DNA of 64,000 nt from Leidyana gryllorum EB-2025a (lineage: Eukaryota; Apicomplexa), in assembly GCA_048772705.1 (NCBI GenBank), contig JBLWGC010000002.1, positions 230,729-294,728 of the forward strand, in the 5' to 3' direction. The notes below the pieces were generated by a model. The model made no database searches. It saw only the letters and a program-made list of their open reading frames with translations, and had not been told where the DNA came from. Position 1 is the first letter of the stretch. Each line of letters opens with the position of its first letter. A program made the position numbers and the translations under genes. Positions 44,530 to 56,032 of this stretch are shown here, one piece after another.

Positions 44530-45211
44530 TGTAATGTCGCGGGTCCCCCAAGGGGGGTAGATGGTCGTGCCTAGCGCCTCAGAAGGATAATTGGCATCCA
44601 TAGCCACACTCCAGGCTCGGCAGTTACCACAGAAAGTAGATGCAAAACTTGGTTCCCTCAGTACCAGCAGAGAAGCACATGTCGGCATATGCTGGATTGG
44701 CACTACCCTACCGACGTAAGATGCGGTGGGCGAAGAACGGTGTGAATATAGGACGGTCGTCAGTTGCTCTCCACGGGCCGAAAGATTGCAGAGGGGGGTC
44801 AGGCCAGTCCTAAGGGCGGCTCAGGTGCGAATCGGGGTACCCGCTCAGCTTTTTTCTGAACCTCGGTCCCCATCGATGAGGTCGGTTTCATAAGCGGGAT
44901 AGACGGAGATGGAAAGGTGGTGTCATCAGTCACCAAAGAACAGCATCGCAAGTGAACGTCTGCCTCAGCCTCCTCCCCTGTCCACCCAGCGCTATCTGAC
45001 GTGGAGGTTCCCCAGTTGCTTCTCGGAAAACATTGTCGTTCACTCTCCCCATTCTACGACCCCGAAGGCGCGCAAACGATGCAGACAGAAGGCGGGATGC
45101 ATGCTGACACCTGCCGTCACCTCTTAACACTCGGCTGACGTGCCGGATTAGATCTGAGTCGCAGTGAGCTGCTTTGTGATTCCAAGATACCTCAATCTAC
45201 CGTGAAGTATG

Positions 45212-45231
45212 ATGTGTGTGTGTGTGTGTGT
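45212..45231. repeat. TG microsatellite
   Basis: About ten TG units. Confidence 0.85.
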
Positions 45232-45410
45232 GTTGGCAGAGCACATTGGATGGCTGTGCGCGGCACCCTCTGTGGCCAATTTGGCATATACGCAACGATC
45301 AGCAGAGGTATCACTCAGGAGGTGTTGTAAGTAGCGGGTACTGTGTCAGTGCCCCACCTGGGTTTGAGTAGCAGATCCGGTGAGGGAAAAGTTCGCTACA
45401 CTGAGACGCG

Positions 45411-45791
45411 ATGTACTCACCCATCGCTTTCATATTGCTGCTTGTGAGTGTGGGGGCGACGTTCTGGGCCCCATACTGGTGGCCATCGCATCACAGCTCC
45501 CACCTGCCTCCCTATGAGCCATTGTTGATGGGTCCCGCCCCACTTGGTGGGCCATCCACTCAGGGTTTCGGTGGTGGCCCACCGTTCCGTCGTCGTCGAC
45601 TGCCCATCTCGGGATTTCCCAACAGGAGGTGGAGAGACGTGTACTGGCGCGAGCCCGAGGACGCGGGGGGCGTAGGCTCGGATGCGGATCGCACATTGCA
45701 GGCGCGCACTTACAAACGAGGACGTTCGGGACACGATCACTCAAGTGCTGCCTTGGGAAAACTATTTGACGTGTTCTCAAAACTCGCCTGA
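45411..45791 (+). CDS. small secreted Pro/Arg-rich protein
   Basis: A 126-codon frame starting MYSPIAFILLLVSVGATF, a good signal-peptide candidate. The mature part is rich in Pro, Gly, His, Trp and Arg, has no Cys, and contains a polybasic FRRRRLP site. It could be a secreted or wall-associated low-complexity protein. No family recognised; support is the leader and the uninterrupted frame. Confidence 0.5.
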   Translation: MYSPIAFILLLVSVGATFWAPYWWPSHHSSHLPPYEPLLMGPAPLGGPSTQGFGGGPPFRRRRLPISGFPNRRWRDVYWREPEDAGGVGSDADRTLQARTYKRGRSGHDHSSAALGKLFDVFSKLA

Positions 45792-46207
45792 TCTCAGCCG
45801 CCCCACATTGGATTGACACTGTGATGAGAGATCGCGCGAACGTATTTCACATAACGAAGCCGTGTAACCCCTCCGTAAACCCTCTCGTCAGTATTTGGAC
45901 AGAGAAGCTATCCGTAATTCGTCGCATCGCCACAGCAAATGGATTTTGACCTGCAGAGGCATCCTCTTTGGTGACACGGGTTTGGGTGGCAGACAAATGC
46001 CGCTCCCGTCCTGACCCTTCAAAACGTCATGGATTGCACAGTGATAGTCGGCAATTCCGGATGTATATAAAGTGTTCGTGAGAAATAGGAGCTTCGACAC
46101 AAAGACTACAGCTCTCGCCAGACACAGAGTCCCTTACATATTTATACACACACACACACAAGCCAAGCACTCGCACACACGCACACACAGAGGGCGCTGA
46201 GTATTGC

Positions 46208-48427
46208 TTAGTGGAGTATGGAGGCACAATAGATGGCTGCGACTTTGAGAGTTAACAAAGAAAAGGTGAAGAGGGCAGCGGAGGTTTGAGAAGGTTGGGC
46301 GGAGCGGAGAGGCCAAACTTGGGCTTCAATGATAGTGTCGGAACTATATGAATAGGCGAGGACCCTGTGGAAGGGCTCTTTCTGGGGGAAGAATAGCGCT
46401 GTTAACGAGACTTCGCCATTGTCGAAGAGGACTTCGACAGAGGAGACGTCGAGTATCGCGTGGACAGTGGTTGTTGGGAGTGAAAGTCGTCGTACAGCGG
46501 TGGTGAGATTCATATTCTCGTAGTCGTTTGAGAAAGCATTGACTGAAGGAGAGCGCAGAACGTAAAATAATGGGACTGTGTCCCGAATGGTCAAACCGAT
46601 CTCGACAAACTCGGCCAAGTCTGACGAGAGGCTGATCCCATTGTCAAATCGGAAAGCAAAGACTCGCGTTCCGACGTTGCTATCAGCCTCAGTCACGGGA
46701 GGTAGTCCCCGGACGGTCGCTTGGAGCTCAATTCCGGGATTGTTGTTATAGGTGAAAACACAGGGGAGTCCGCGTGAGAGTGAGTCGTCGTTGGGAGCGC
46801 CTCCTGTCTGAGCGAGGTCCTGGTCGATGGCACGGTCGTCGTCGTCGTCTGACGGTCCGTCGACTGTACAGGTCTGATAGGGGCGAGCGCGTAGTCGGTC
46901 GACGGGCACAAAGTGCTGTTTGAGTACGTAATCAGGTTCGTCAACGGAGAAGCCTCTGTTGACGAGGCTCAGTTGGCGGGGATGGGTCATTCCCGACCTC
47001 CAAGGGAAGGTGGGTACGGTATTAGCATAGATCCAATTGTTCATCCAGGCCTGGTAGATGACCTCTTGCTCGCGATCGGCGCGGTAGAAAGTGGCCCCTC
47101 CAGTGTGGTCTGGTCCGTGATCTAACCATTTGGGATACTTTGACGGGTTCTCGATGGGCGAGAAGGTCCACACGTGACCGACTTGGGTGAAAGTCCCCAC
47201 GAAATACATTGTTCCTGACCCAATGTCCAATTCCTCATAATATTTGTGGTCGTCCTCCTCGGGCAGGGCGGGTCCGCCATCCTTGGCGGGCAGGCGGCTC
47301 TCGATGGAGACGAGGAGGACAAAGAGTTCCAGTGGGTCGGTGTCCTCGAGTCTCTCTTTCACGGGCAGCCGGAACAGATCCGGCGTCCGCCACAAAGCGC
47401 TCATTCCCCATTGCGGTCCGCCAACGAGATTGAGATAGTTACATTGCGGGTCGTGTTCCCGAAAATCACGTGTCCGAGGGTCGTCTCCATCAAAGGTGCC
47501 AAAGGCACTCTCCGGCGTCCATTGCCTCAAATTGAATGAACTATAAAAGGTGATTCTATCACAATTTGCCAAAGCCATAATGTACACTTGGGTCGCAAGC
47601 TTATATATCTTGGGGTCGCGGTTGTACTTTTCCCATGACGCTGGTGTGACGAAATCGGGTTCCCACGTATCGTCTGTGACGTTCCATTGACCTTCGCGCT
47701 TCCAGTATCCCAGATTCATCCTCTCCATATTCGCCAATCCCGCGTCGTTCATGTCGACATGGGTAATAGACCCATATCCAGAAGGACTAGTCGCATTTCG
47801 CAGCATAAATCCGGAGCGCTGCTCCTCCATATGACTGTACTCGGCCTCCTGCTCGCCACCACTAAACTCCGTCCGATCCGTCCACCATAAAACCAATGCA
47901 TCCTGACCGTAACCCGCCTGATTCACGTCGTCCAATACTGCGTGGCCATTCATAACCATCCCAGTATACATGTCGTTCATCAGCTCTTCCCGCAAACCCC
48001 GCGGCTCGATAGCCACGCCGTGGTCCCTCCACTGTATCAGGTCCTCACTGGTCGTCCACCGCCAATGCGTAGGGGCCTCTGTCATCCGATACGGCGAGTG
48101 CTGGTAGAACAGGTGGAACAGTTGACCATCGAAAACCATTCCACACGGCTCGTCCCCCCACCCTGCCGGTGTCGACAGGTGCAGCTGAGGCCGCCACTTC
48201 TCACGCCAAGTCGGCGGATAAACTTGTTCTATCGCACGCGGGTACTCCTCCTCGTCCTCCAGCGACACAGGCGGAGCCACTATCCCTCTAGTGGGCCGCC
48301 TCAACGATCCCCCGGCCCCCCACGACAACGAATATGACAGTAGACATGTCGCGTACAATATAGCCGACAACATCATCGGGGTTACCCAACCGACTACACC
48401 AACAGACTGGTTCAAAAAGGCACACAA
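46208..48427 (-). CDS. secreted GH32 beta-fructosidase-like enzyme
   Basis: A 739-codon single exon. A hydrophobic segment at residues ~18-36 (MMLSAILYATCLLSYSLSW) suggests a signal peptide or anchor; the second Met pair is a plausible start. The five-bladed propeller begins RPQLHLSTPAGWGDEPCGMV, where the usual WMNDPNG nucleophile motif appears as WGDEPCG with the Asp retained. FYQHSP and the RDP motif (NRDPKIYK) are present; the usual EC-P acid/base motif is not obvious near HDPQCNYLNL. GH32 enzymes split sucrose or fructans. A C-terminal hydrophobic stretch (LFTFSLLTLKVAAIYCASIL) could be a membrane or GPI-anchor signal. Whether it is active is uncertain. Confidence 0.82.
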   Translation of the reverse strand: MCAFLNQSVGVVGWVTPMMLSAILYATCLLSYSLSWGAGGSLRRPTRGIVAPPVSLEDEEEYPRAIEQVYPPTWREKWRPQLHLSTPAGWGDEPCGMVFDGQLFHLFYQHSPYRMTEAPTHWRWTTSEDLIQWRDHGVAIEPRGLREELMNDMYTGMVMNGHAVLDDVNQAGYGQDALVLWWTDRTEFSGGEQEAEYSHMEEQRSGFMLRNATSPSGYGSITHVDMNDAGLANMERMNLGYWKREGQWNVTDDTWEPDFVTPASWEKYNRDPKIYKLATQVYIMALANCDRITFYSSFNLRQWTPESAFGTFDGDDPRTRDFREHDPQCNYLNLVGGPQWGMSALWRTPDLFRLPVKERLEDTDPLELFVLLVSIESRLPAKDGGPALPEEDDHKYYEELDIGSGTMYFVGTFTQVGHVWTFSPIENPSKYPKWLDHGPDHTGGATFYRADREQEVIYQAWMNNWIYANTVPTFPWRSGMTHPRQLSLVNRGFSVDEPDYVLKQHFVPVDRLRARPYQTCTVDGPSDDDDDRAIDQDLAQTGGAPNDDSLSRGLPCVFTYNNNPGIELQATVRGLPPVTEADSNVGTRVFAFRFDNGISLSSDLAEFVEIGLTIRDTVPLFYVLRSPSVNAFSNDYENMNLTTAVRRLSLPTTTVHAILDVSSVEVLFDNGEVSLTALFFPQKEPFHRVLAYSYSSDTIIEAQVWPLRSAQPSQTSAALFTFSLLTLKVAAIYCASILH

Positions 48428-48558
48428 CGCCTATTCTCAACTTGATACACCCTCGTCCCAAATCTTCAACTACCCCAACTCTGCCACTGACCCTCTCCGT
48501 GCCATACCTCGTTGGTACCACACCACATACCACTAAAAAAGTGGCTTTTGGGGGTGCC

Positions 48559-48802
48559 ATGATGGAACGGCAAGACTCTTGGTCACCAACTATACAAATG
48601 GGATGGCGAGGCCAGGGCATCGAGTCCGCCCCTATCCGTAGTCAACTGATGGCTGCGTCGCAACGACGAAAACCCGATGATTTCCGCGCCTTAGTCGAAT
48701 CCTACATCGACCGATTCGAACGAAACGCGGCTCTACTTGATGAAGTCCTTGCACTCCACTATGGTAATATCCTAAACAGACGATCACGTCTTACGAGCCA
48801 CG

Positions 48803-48837
<35 letters not shown>

Positions 48838-51586
48838 CCGCACACACAAACGCGAACACAAACGCGAACACACGATCGCTTCCCCTCCCCCGCGCCCCGT
48901 ATTTGACAACTTTGCCTCTTATGTCGCCTTGCAGTGGTGTGGACGAACGAGCTGAATGACTTGGCCGAGCGTCTCTTGAGCTTTGGCTGTAATCCTTACG
49001 CTCTCGACTTCCATGGAGACACCGCATTTCACTATGCCGTGCGTGGGGGTAATCTGCGCTTTCTCAAGAGTGTGTATCCGCGCGTTGGAGACAAGATGTT
49101 TGATATATTGAACTCTCATCAATGCAACTTGGTGCTCACAGCCGCCGCCGAAGCACCTGATGAGGCTGCGTTAGAGGTTCTGAATCTGATGGAATGGATG
49201 TGGTACCATGGTGTGACTCTTGAGTGCCGTGATGCGCAAGGAAAGACACCATTATTGTGGGCCGCTCAAAGGGGTTCTATAACCTTGTGCCATTGGTTAC
49301 TGTCGCGCGGTGCAAATTTGGGCCATCGTGATTACATGGGCCGAACAGCTCTGCATATGGTCTGTTCATCCGGCGACTCTGAAGTCGCTCTCTTTTTGGT
49401 GAGGTTCGCAGGCTGGTGTGGCGTTCAATTTGTTGTCACAGTGTCAAAAGGGGGCTGTCAATCTAATAGATTCTGAGTCCAATGACGGTAAGCCGGGATC
49501 GTCGTGTGTGTGTTTGACTTGTTGTTGTTTGTGCAGATGTGCGAATAAATACGCCTGTCAAGATCTGTTGGCAACGGAGCCATTACTGGCTCGCGTTGTC
49601 ACTGAAGAGGTGGCAGATTTGCCACGCAATGTTCGGGCGCTGTACATTTCTGTCAAATCGGTTTGCTTGGGTGAGAGTGATAAGAAGTTTGTTCCATCGA
49701 ACATGTGTGTGCAGTTTGCGCTCTTCCTCAGTCTTTGGAATTTGATGCTGGGATCCGTAATGCATTACCGGCTGCTTCAATTGGAGTCTCCCCGTGCGAC
49801 CGTCCTGGGCATACTTTTCTACACATTTATCTTCTTTGACCTGGTCTTCTGGCTTCTGTGTAAGTCCTTTCAAGGAGGAGGTGCGCTTGTCATCAATGTC
49901 CCGCTCAGCTGCCAAGACTGACCCGGGATATGTCAAAGAAGGCGTAATCCAGGATCAGAGTTATCGGTGCAGCAGGTGGGAGACAGATGGCGTTTCGATT
50001 CGGCGAAAACACTACCGATTCGCTGCAGATCTTTCAGCAACGATATCATCAACTTTGATAGAATGCCAGTGCCCGGGAATAGTAACTCGTCAGTGATCAA
50101 GTTGGTCAAGTTGGAAAGGTGCGTTGCGTTGGACGTCCGCTTCCCTTTGAAATTCTCGCTGTACAGAGAGGCTCTGAAGCTGACCAGTGAATTAGTGATG
50201 CTCAATCGACAATATAAGCCAATGAAGAATATGAAAAGGAGCGACGATTTCGATCACAAGTTCGACGAATATGCAGAGAAACTGCACAAAATACGAGTGA
50301 GCGTTCGTTCGTAGATCGGCGGCGGATCGATCGTGTGTGTTTCTTTCATCAGGGGAGCTCGAACAAGTTGGCTTCCAGCGTGGCAGAGGCGAGGCGAGCT
50401 GCATCCGATTCGCCGTACGTTGCTGCCGTGCTCGAAGGGGGCGGAAAACGCCGGCCTTGTTTCACGTGCCATATCATCCGACCTTTTCGGTCTCACCACT
50501 GCTCCGAGTGCGCGGCCTGTGTGCAGTAAGTGTGCTCGCTCTCTCGTCCGTTTCAGATTGGCTTCTTCTCACGCGCGCAGCCGATTTGACCACCATTGCG
50601 TGTGGGTGGATAACTGTATTGGCATCAACAATCAACGGTCCTTCTTCTTGTTCCTGTCCTCTCTGGTGGGCGCCTTGACGGTATATTTCGTCATCTTTGC
50701 GTCTTACTGCTACGATCACGTCATATATGGCGGCAAAGAGGAGGGGCAGTACACACCCATCAACTTGCTCAAGTTGTTGGCTTCGGTAAGTAGTGCACTT
50801 TTGAGTCAATTAATACATCCGGTTCCAGGTGACCTTCTACGTCGGTCTGATGAACGCCGCGTTGAACCTGGCCTGGTTTATTTTCTCGGGGTTCCTTCTG
50901 TATCGTACTACAAAATCGATGTTCTCTGATTTGACCTTTTACGAGAGTTTGAGACCGTAAGTCTACGGGATTTCGGACTTGTTGCTGTGGATCAATGTCG
51001 CCCGCAGACCCAACCACGTAGTGCGTCGATACGGAACCCAAGCCAAAGGATGGCTGTGGGAGCTGCGAGGCGTCGGCTGTCTCGATGCAATAATGTAAGC
51101 GTCCATGGAGGAGGTGCCTGTTGTGTGTCATCTCTTTTTTGTTCAGCAATGCGTGGCACTTTTGTGCTCAGTCCAATGCAAGAGATAGTGTCAACTACGG
51201 CACCTCGGACGCTGTCGAGTTACTGCCGCTACGGCGCCAGGGCGCGGGGGATTCTCCGAAAAGGTCGCGCAAGTACGCTGTGAAGACGCCGCATGCGCCT
51301 GAGACCGCTGCGTCGCCGCTGCTGACGAAATCCACTGCTCATCCGCCAGATACAGCGGCGAGTCACTATCCTATGACCGTATCACCAACCGATCAGGATC
51401 AAGGATTGGCCTGGCGGTGGATGAATCAGGGCCCTTTCCGCCAAGTGAGTGCCAAAGGTGCCCGGTCTCCATATATTTGATCTTCGGCAGACCTCAAAGG
51501 GCAATACTGGTATAATTAGTTACATCGGCGACCATCAACAGCAGTTCTTCTCTCCCGACCGAGCTCAGCAAGCCGCACCACGGTAG
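48559..51586 (+). CDS. ankyrin-repeat DHHC palmitoyltransferase (12 exons)
   Basis: Exons 48559-48763, 48935-49403, 49537-49859, 49909-49966, 50029-50118, 50167-50296, 50353-50525, 50581-50785, 50829-50956, 51008-51094, 51147-51444 and 51491-51586 sum to 753 codons. Ankyrin repeats lie in the first third (GDTAFHYAVRGGNLRFL, GKTPLLWAAQRGSITLCHWL, GRTALHMVCSSGDSEV). Four membrane segments follow, with the cysteine-rich domain CFTCHIIRPFRSHHCSECAA and the catalytic RFDHHCVWVDNCIG between them. The layout matches ZDHHC13/17-type enzymes, which S-acylate cytosolic proteins at Golgi or vesicle membranes. The intron 49404-49536 uses a weak GTTCGC donor. Confidence 0.9.
48805..48832. repeat. TA microsatellite in an intron
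   Basis: AT/TA run inside the 171-nt first intron of the palmitoyltransferase gene, followed by CA-rich sequence. Confidence 0.85.
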
Positions 51587-51632
51587 CAGAACTTCGCCTA
51601 CTCGACCCTTTTTTTTTCTTCGCCCAAGTAAT

Positions 51633-51947
51633 ATGCCCATTGGAGTTGCAACCAGCCAATACGTCCCCGCGTTTGTACCTCCCCCCGATGTCATAGAGTC
51701 CGTCGAGAATGCACAGAAGATCAAACCACAAGTCACTCTTCCACTCCACTCAGCTGGGCAAAAAACAGGCCCGACTGAAAGTCTTCTTAGCCTCGTCTCC
51801 CATAAGCTCTCTGATATCACTGCAACAATCTCTAACCTGGGAAGCTCCCTATGGACAAGTTCACGCGGGATTTTCTTTGCCGGTGGCCGACAGGTCGCTG
51901 CTGTTGAAGCTCAACACATCAATTCAACCATCTTTGAGCAAGTTTGA
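51633..51947 (+). CDS. small unknown protein
   Basis: A 104-codon frame (start MPIGVATSQYVPAFVPPPDV) 46 bp after the palmitoyltransferase stop. No signal peptide, domain or Cys pattern. A minus-strand frame of similar size overlaps it, so the strand is not certain. Confidence 0.35.
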   Translation: MPIGVATSQYVPAFVPPPDVIESVENAQKIKPQVTLPLHSAGQKTGPTESLLSLVSHKLSDITATISNLGSSLWTSSRGIFFAGGRQVAAVEAQHINSTIFEQV

Positions 51948-53230
51948 CACTCCCAGCAGATGGCTCCCCTCCCCGTCGCCCCAACCAACAAAATCCAAAT
52001 AATAGACGCATACTTTCCTTCTCCGGCTTCATTTTTCTGGCATCAAGCCACCCCCGCACATGGATGGAGCCTGTGCATCTCACCAGCCCAACAACCGATG
52101 TGTCGCATGTTAGGCCTACCGCAGAAGCGCGTGCGCCTGCCTCGAGGGCCGAAAAGAAAATCAAGGCCGTTTCGTCCATACCATACTATCAGGTCAACCA
52201 ACTTCGCACACAGCGATCCCCTTTGGCCTCCGCAAGGCTTCATTTCAACTTAAGTGGAGCTCGACTGACCCACTCAGTCCCATCTCTCCGTCACGACACC
52301 ACTTCAAGACTTCGTAGTGTTGAAAAGCAGCACTAAAAGGGGCCCACGGCTCAATTATCCGCCTGAATAAATCATATCCATCACTCTTCTGGGTGAAATT
52401 GTTAACGACCCCTTCTGAGCGAGATAAACTTGGGAAGCGATGAGGTCTCTATGCAGCATTCCTCCTCACTTTTGGCAGCATGTCTTAAGCAGTAATTCAT
52501 TCCACAAGGTGACGACCTCAGCTGGTCGGAGATCAGCAGATCTGATACGTCAAACCACGGAGCCGTGATCCCTTCGGGTTATACAGCCCTATGATAATGA
52601 ACCCCACTCTTGTCACTTCATCTGTTATTGTGGTGCATGTACTATTTTACTTGGTGGGCTGGAGCCGGCTCACACGGAGACACCGGCTTGCAAACACGCA
52701 CGTGTGCTCGGCACAAATAGATCTAATTGATTTCACGAATGAGTGATGGCGAGGAAGGGTCGAAGAAGCGAAGCGGATGAACCTACCGTGGACGGTCCAG
52801 ACGCGTCGGGGACTCGGAGGACGATTCACTCCATGAGTAACCAATACAACCGGTCACCAATTAAAATCCCCGAATCAACAATTACAATGGGGTGCTGCAC
52901 TCTCTTAATCAGGCACCACCAGGCGGTTCAAAGTCTGATTTCAGTATGTTGGCAGCATATGACATGTTGTGTTGAAGGGTTACACAATCAATTGACTATC
53001 CCCGCTGTTTGCAGGACAAACGACTACACTTGAAGTCCTCCAAAGCAACTCTGTTAGCTCGGGATCGACCTCCAATCTGCGCAGAGCTGTGGCCGACTGG
53101 CTATCGCCGCACCGAACTCCATCGCACCTCCGATTTCAAGGATATTCACTATACACATCACCCCCGACTCCTCGTCCGCAGGTGTAATCGAGTCGGATAC
53201 GCAGAGTAAAGGATGTTATCAATCCGCGTG
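51948..53230. repeat. degraded partial unit at the left edge of the tandem array
   Basis: From about 52330 the sequence resembles the spacer and upstream part of the array units (GGCAGCATGTCT, GACGACCTCAGCTG, TTGCAGGACAAACGACTACA, ACTTGAAGTCCTC) but is far more diverged and contains unrelated stretches near 52640-52840. From 51948 to ~52330 only weak frames are seen. Confidence 0.65.
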
Positions 53231-53345
53231 GCGCGCCTCCCATCTCACGATCATCTTGACTTTGCGTATGCTCGCCTCCTCAAGTGCCTCCCACACATCA
53301 CCGCTTCACGCACCAGGCAATGTCTCAGGCGTGTTCTGCCTGTTC

Positions 53346-54037
53346 TCACTGCCGAAAGCTCCTTATCAAAGTGACAAGAGTTGCAACATCAGTACCAAAT
53401 CTCCCGGCTGGATCGGCTGTCAGCATCCTGCGAAGATCGTCAGTGGTATCACACAACGTCAGGTCGTCGACGTCTCCCGGTCTATTCGGAGCCGTGGGAC
53501 GAGGCTCAGGATCAGTACCGCTGGCCGCATTTTGCTCTGGAACGGCAGTCACACTGTTCATTGGTGGTGCAGGGTGAGCCACGACCGTCAGATTCTCGCC
53601 TGTATCATCTCGAGTCACATCGTCCATTGGTGGTGCAGGGTGAGTCACGACCGTCAGATTCTCGCCCGTAGCATCTCGAGTCACACCTTCTCTGATCACC
53701 CAGTACGGTTGCCTCCATTCATATAGGAAGCCAGCCGCTAAACACTTGAATCTATTCACCCTCGATTTCGTCCAAGTGCAGAAAGGCAACGACACACTCG
53801 CACGACTCCAATGTCATCTCTGTCAGCCAGGCCACCACTGTCATGGACGCTTTCTCGCAGGCACAGCGTGGAGCCGCTGCTGTTGAGCACTTTGATTAAC
53901 AGTAAAGTAGCGATCTTCAATGCCTCAGGGCGATTGTGACCACGCCAGCGACCGGGATCGAGATACCTCCGTCTTAGAGTCCACAACACGTTAAAGTCAA
54001 GCGCATTCACACCAAAACAGAGTGCCACTGTCATCAA
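53346..54037 (-). pseudogene. companion frame, array unit 1 (ARM/HEAT-like helices, disrupted)
   Basis: Begins with ATG at 54037, only 7 bp after the F-box-like stop. The first part (FGVNALDFNVLWTLRRRYLD, GHNRPEALKIATLLLIKVLN) looks like paired helices of an armadillo/HEAT fold. Similarity then continues in other frames (SMTVVAWLTEMTLESCE), so the gene is broken or carries unmapped introns. The downstream part contains two in-frame copies of a ~22-residue repeat with TGENLTVV. Confidence 0.45.
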
Positions 54038-54044
54038 TCAGTCA

Positions 54045-56032
54045 TTATGTGCTCTCAAAATCCTCCTCCTCGGCTTGAAGCAATACTTCTTCTTGCAAAC
54101 TGGGAGGACAGACAGCCGGGAATATCACACTCACATTCCAACACTCCAATTCTGTGAACTTCTGATCCAGCAGCATGCGACCGAACCACCAATCGTTGAG
54201 ATAAATGATAGCCACGTTGTTGAATATTCCGCCCACAGACGGCTGAGCCTCGCGCAATGTCGATTCCAACATCTCAGAGTACCACTGATTGACGAATACC
54301 TTTGGCACGCTGGCGTAAACGTCGAGCTGGAAGAGGGGAAAGGGCAGAAGGCGATCACTTGTCTCTACCTCTCGAGGCCACTCCACACTGGCGTCAGCAG
54401 ATAGAGCCATCAGATATGTATCGATCTCATCAGCCGAGCAACGGACGCATTTCAGCACTGCGCGGAGAGTGGCGTCTGTGTAGAGTCCGGATACGAGTTC
54501 CAATTGCACCTTAGGCCACGGGTATTGCAGAAGCGCTGCAGCTTGAAGACCGAAGCGAATGCGAACGCCTTTCCGTCGCCACATAGAGTGGCCAATCAAG
54601 AACCAATAAGTCAGGGTCAGCATACTCAAAGGTATTCCGGTGACACCGACATATTGGATGTGACCTTTCTCGATCACTCGTCGAATGCTTTCCGGTGGGT
54701 TATATCGTTGGAGGTGAAGGCACAGCACCCGAACACAATCGGGAGACCAACATGGGGGAGCGGTCTCTCCAAGATGCGCTGCGGTGAGCTCCCAGCCCTC
54801 CAGAGGTAGTTCAATCCGCTTCAAGTTGTGGAAGGGCAGATTTTTTATCAAGTCCTCGGCCAGAGTTGGAATGGTTGCGTCATTGACATAGAGAACCCGT
54901 GTCACCAATGACCAATCCACTGGATGCACCAGGCCGGTGGCGTTGAGATACGCTGTGTTATCTCTCATCAACCCGATGTTTGTGGGAGGAAATACAGCGG
55001 GAGGTTCGGTCAGTGGGAGTGCCATCCACCGGACAGGGGGGGATTCCAGATCCCGGGTTTGCGCCAACCGGAACCATCCTAAGCACGTACGCACACGCAC
55101 AGCCACAGTCCCGTCTCGTTGAGTCTCCTCGAAAGTCTCTTGAGGCTGCAGCCACACCCAATACGGACTCGAATTCACAAAGGTACGGCACAGCGGATGC
55201 ATATTGCGCTCTCGATCGATCCATTCTCGCCTGAGGTAGTTCAGCAGTCTCTGTGCCCCTCTGCGTTATGTGTCATTGAAGGCTCTCACATTGCTCACCT
55301 TGCGCAATTGGGCCATTTCTTGGAGCTCCAATGATGCAATTCCAACACATCGCGTGTCCAATCCTCTGCTTTGGGTAAGCAGTGCACCAGAGCGGCTGAC
55401 GTCTTCCAGCCCCCGTTCACAACAGCAGAAGGACGGTTGTTGATGTGTGAAATCCAAAACTTGAACTGTGGCTTCGTCACCGACACAATGAAGCAATCCG
55501 GGCCGTCACCCACTGCTTGACGGAGCGCCACCGCCATATTGTGTCGAATGAAGGGAAGGTGTTGACTTTTCACAGCCAAAAACTCCAATATTGGTGCCTC
55601 GATCTCCAGAAACCCTTCAGTGAAGCGGGACCATGTTAAGTCCAGATATTTCAGTGTGGGGAAATGGAAGGTATGAGACTGCCACGACCCTCCACTCCGA
55701 AAAGTCACGCCTATGGTCGCCGTCGTCAGTTTTGGAAGCCCCCATTTGCACATCTTCTGCAATAGATCGATGACAATGTGATCCTTTTCAGTCACCCCGA
55801 TCCAGAAGAGCGATTCCAGATGTGGGCACGATCTGTGCAGCCATGCTTCGAACCACGACGCGCGCTGTACCCAGGTCCACTGTTGTGATGTGAGATGGAG
55901 TTGTTGCGAAATCAACAGCGAACTTTCTGAGTGAAGAATGTCGTAAACCTGTTTCGAGATTCCAGCCACTCTTGTCAGCTCCCACAACGGTAGGAAGCGA
56001 AGAATTTGAGTCCAAATGTGGTCACTGAGCAT
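54045..56032 (-). CDS. F-box-like protein, array copy 1
   Basis: Exons 55299-56032 and 54045-55260 join across a 38-nt intron to 649 residues. The N terminus (MLSDHIWTQILRFLPLWELT, then RVAGISKQVYDILHS) has F-box spacing. Then come repeated Leu/Trp-containing segments (CPHLESLFWIGV, FPTLKYLDLTWSRF, FHNLKRIELPLEGWELT) like an irregular LRR solenoid, and an acidic end (QAEEEDFEST). F-box proteins present substrates to SCF ubiquitin ligases, and lineage-specific expansion is common in this class. No catalytic motif. Family call is by pattern only. Confidence 0.75.

Larger units (their letters stand above)
43327..45410. other. gene-poor region
   Basis: Two kilobases with only short frames. Contains a CACACGTGTG copy, a duplicated CCTATAGTCAGC near 44130-44150 and a TG run near 45212-45231. 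No tRNA or other RNA gene could be supported. Confidence 0.55.

Noticed and set aside
49391-49411. A 13-nt intron (GTGAGG...GCAG) in the palmitoyltransferase
   Set aside because: Below any plausible spliceosomal size and leaves the next junction out of frame; a single 133-nt intron fits better.
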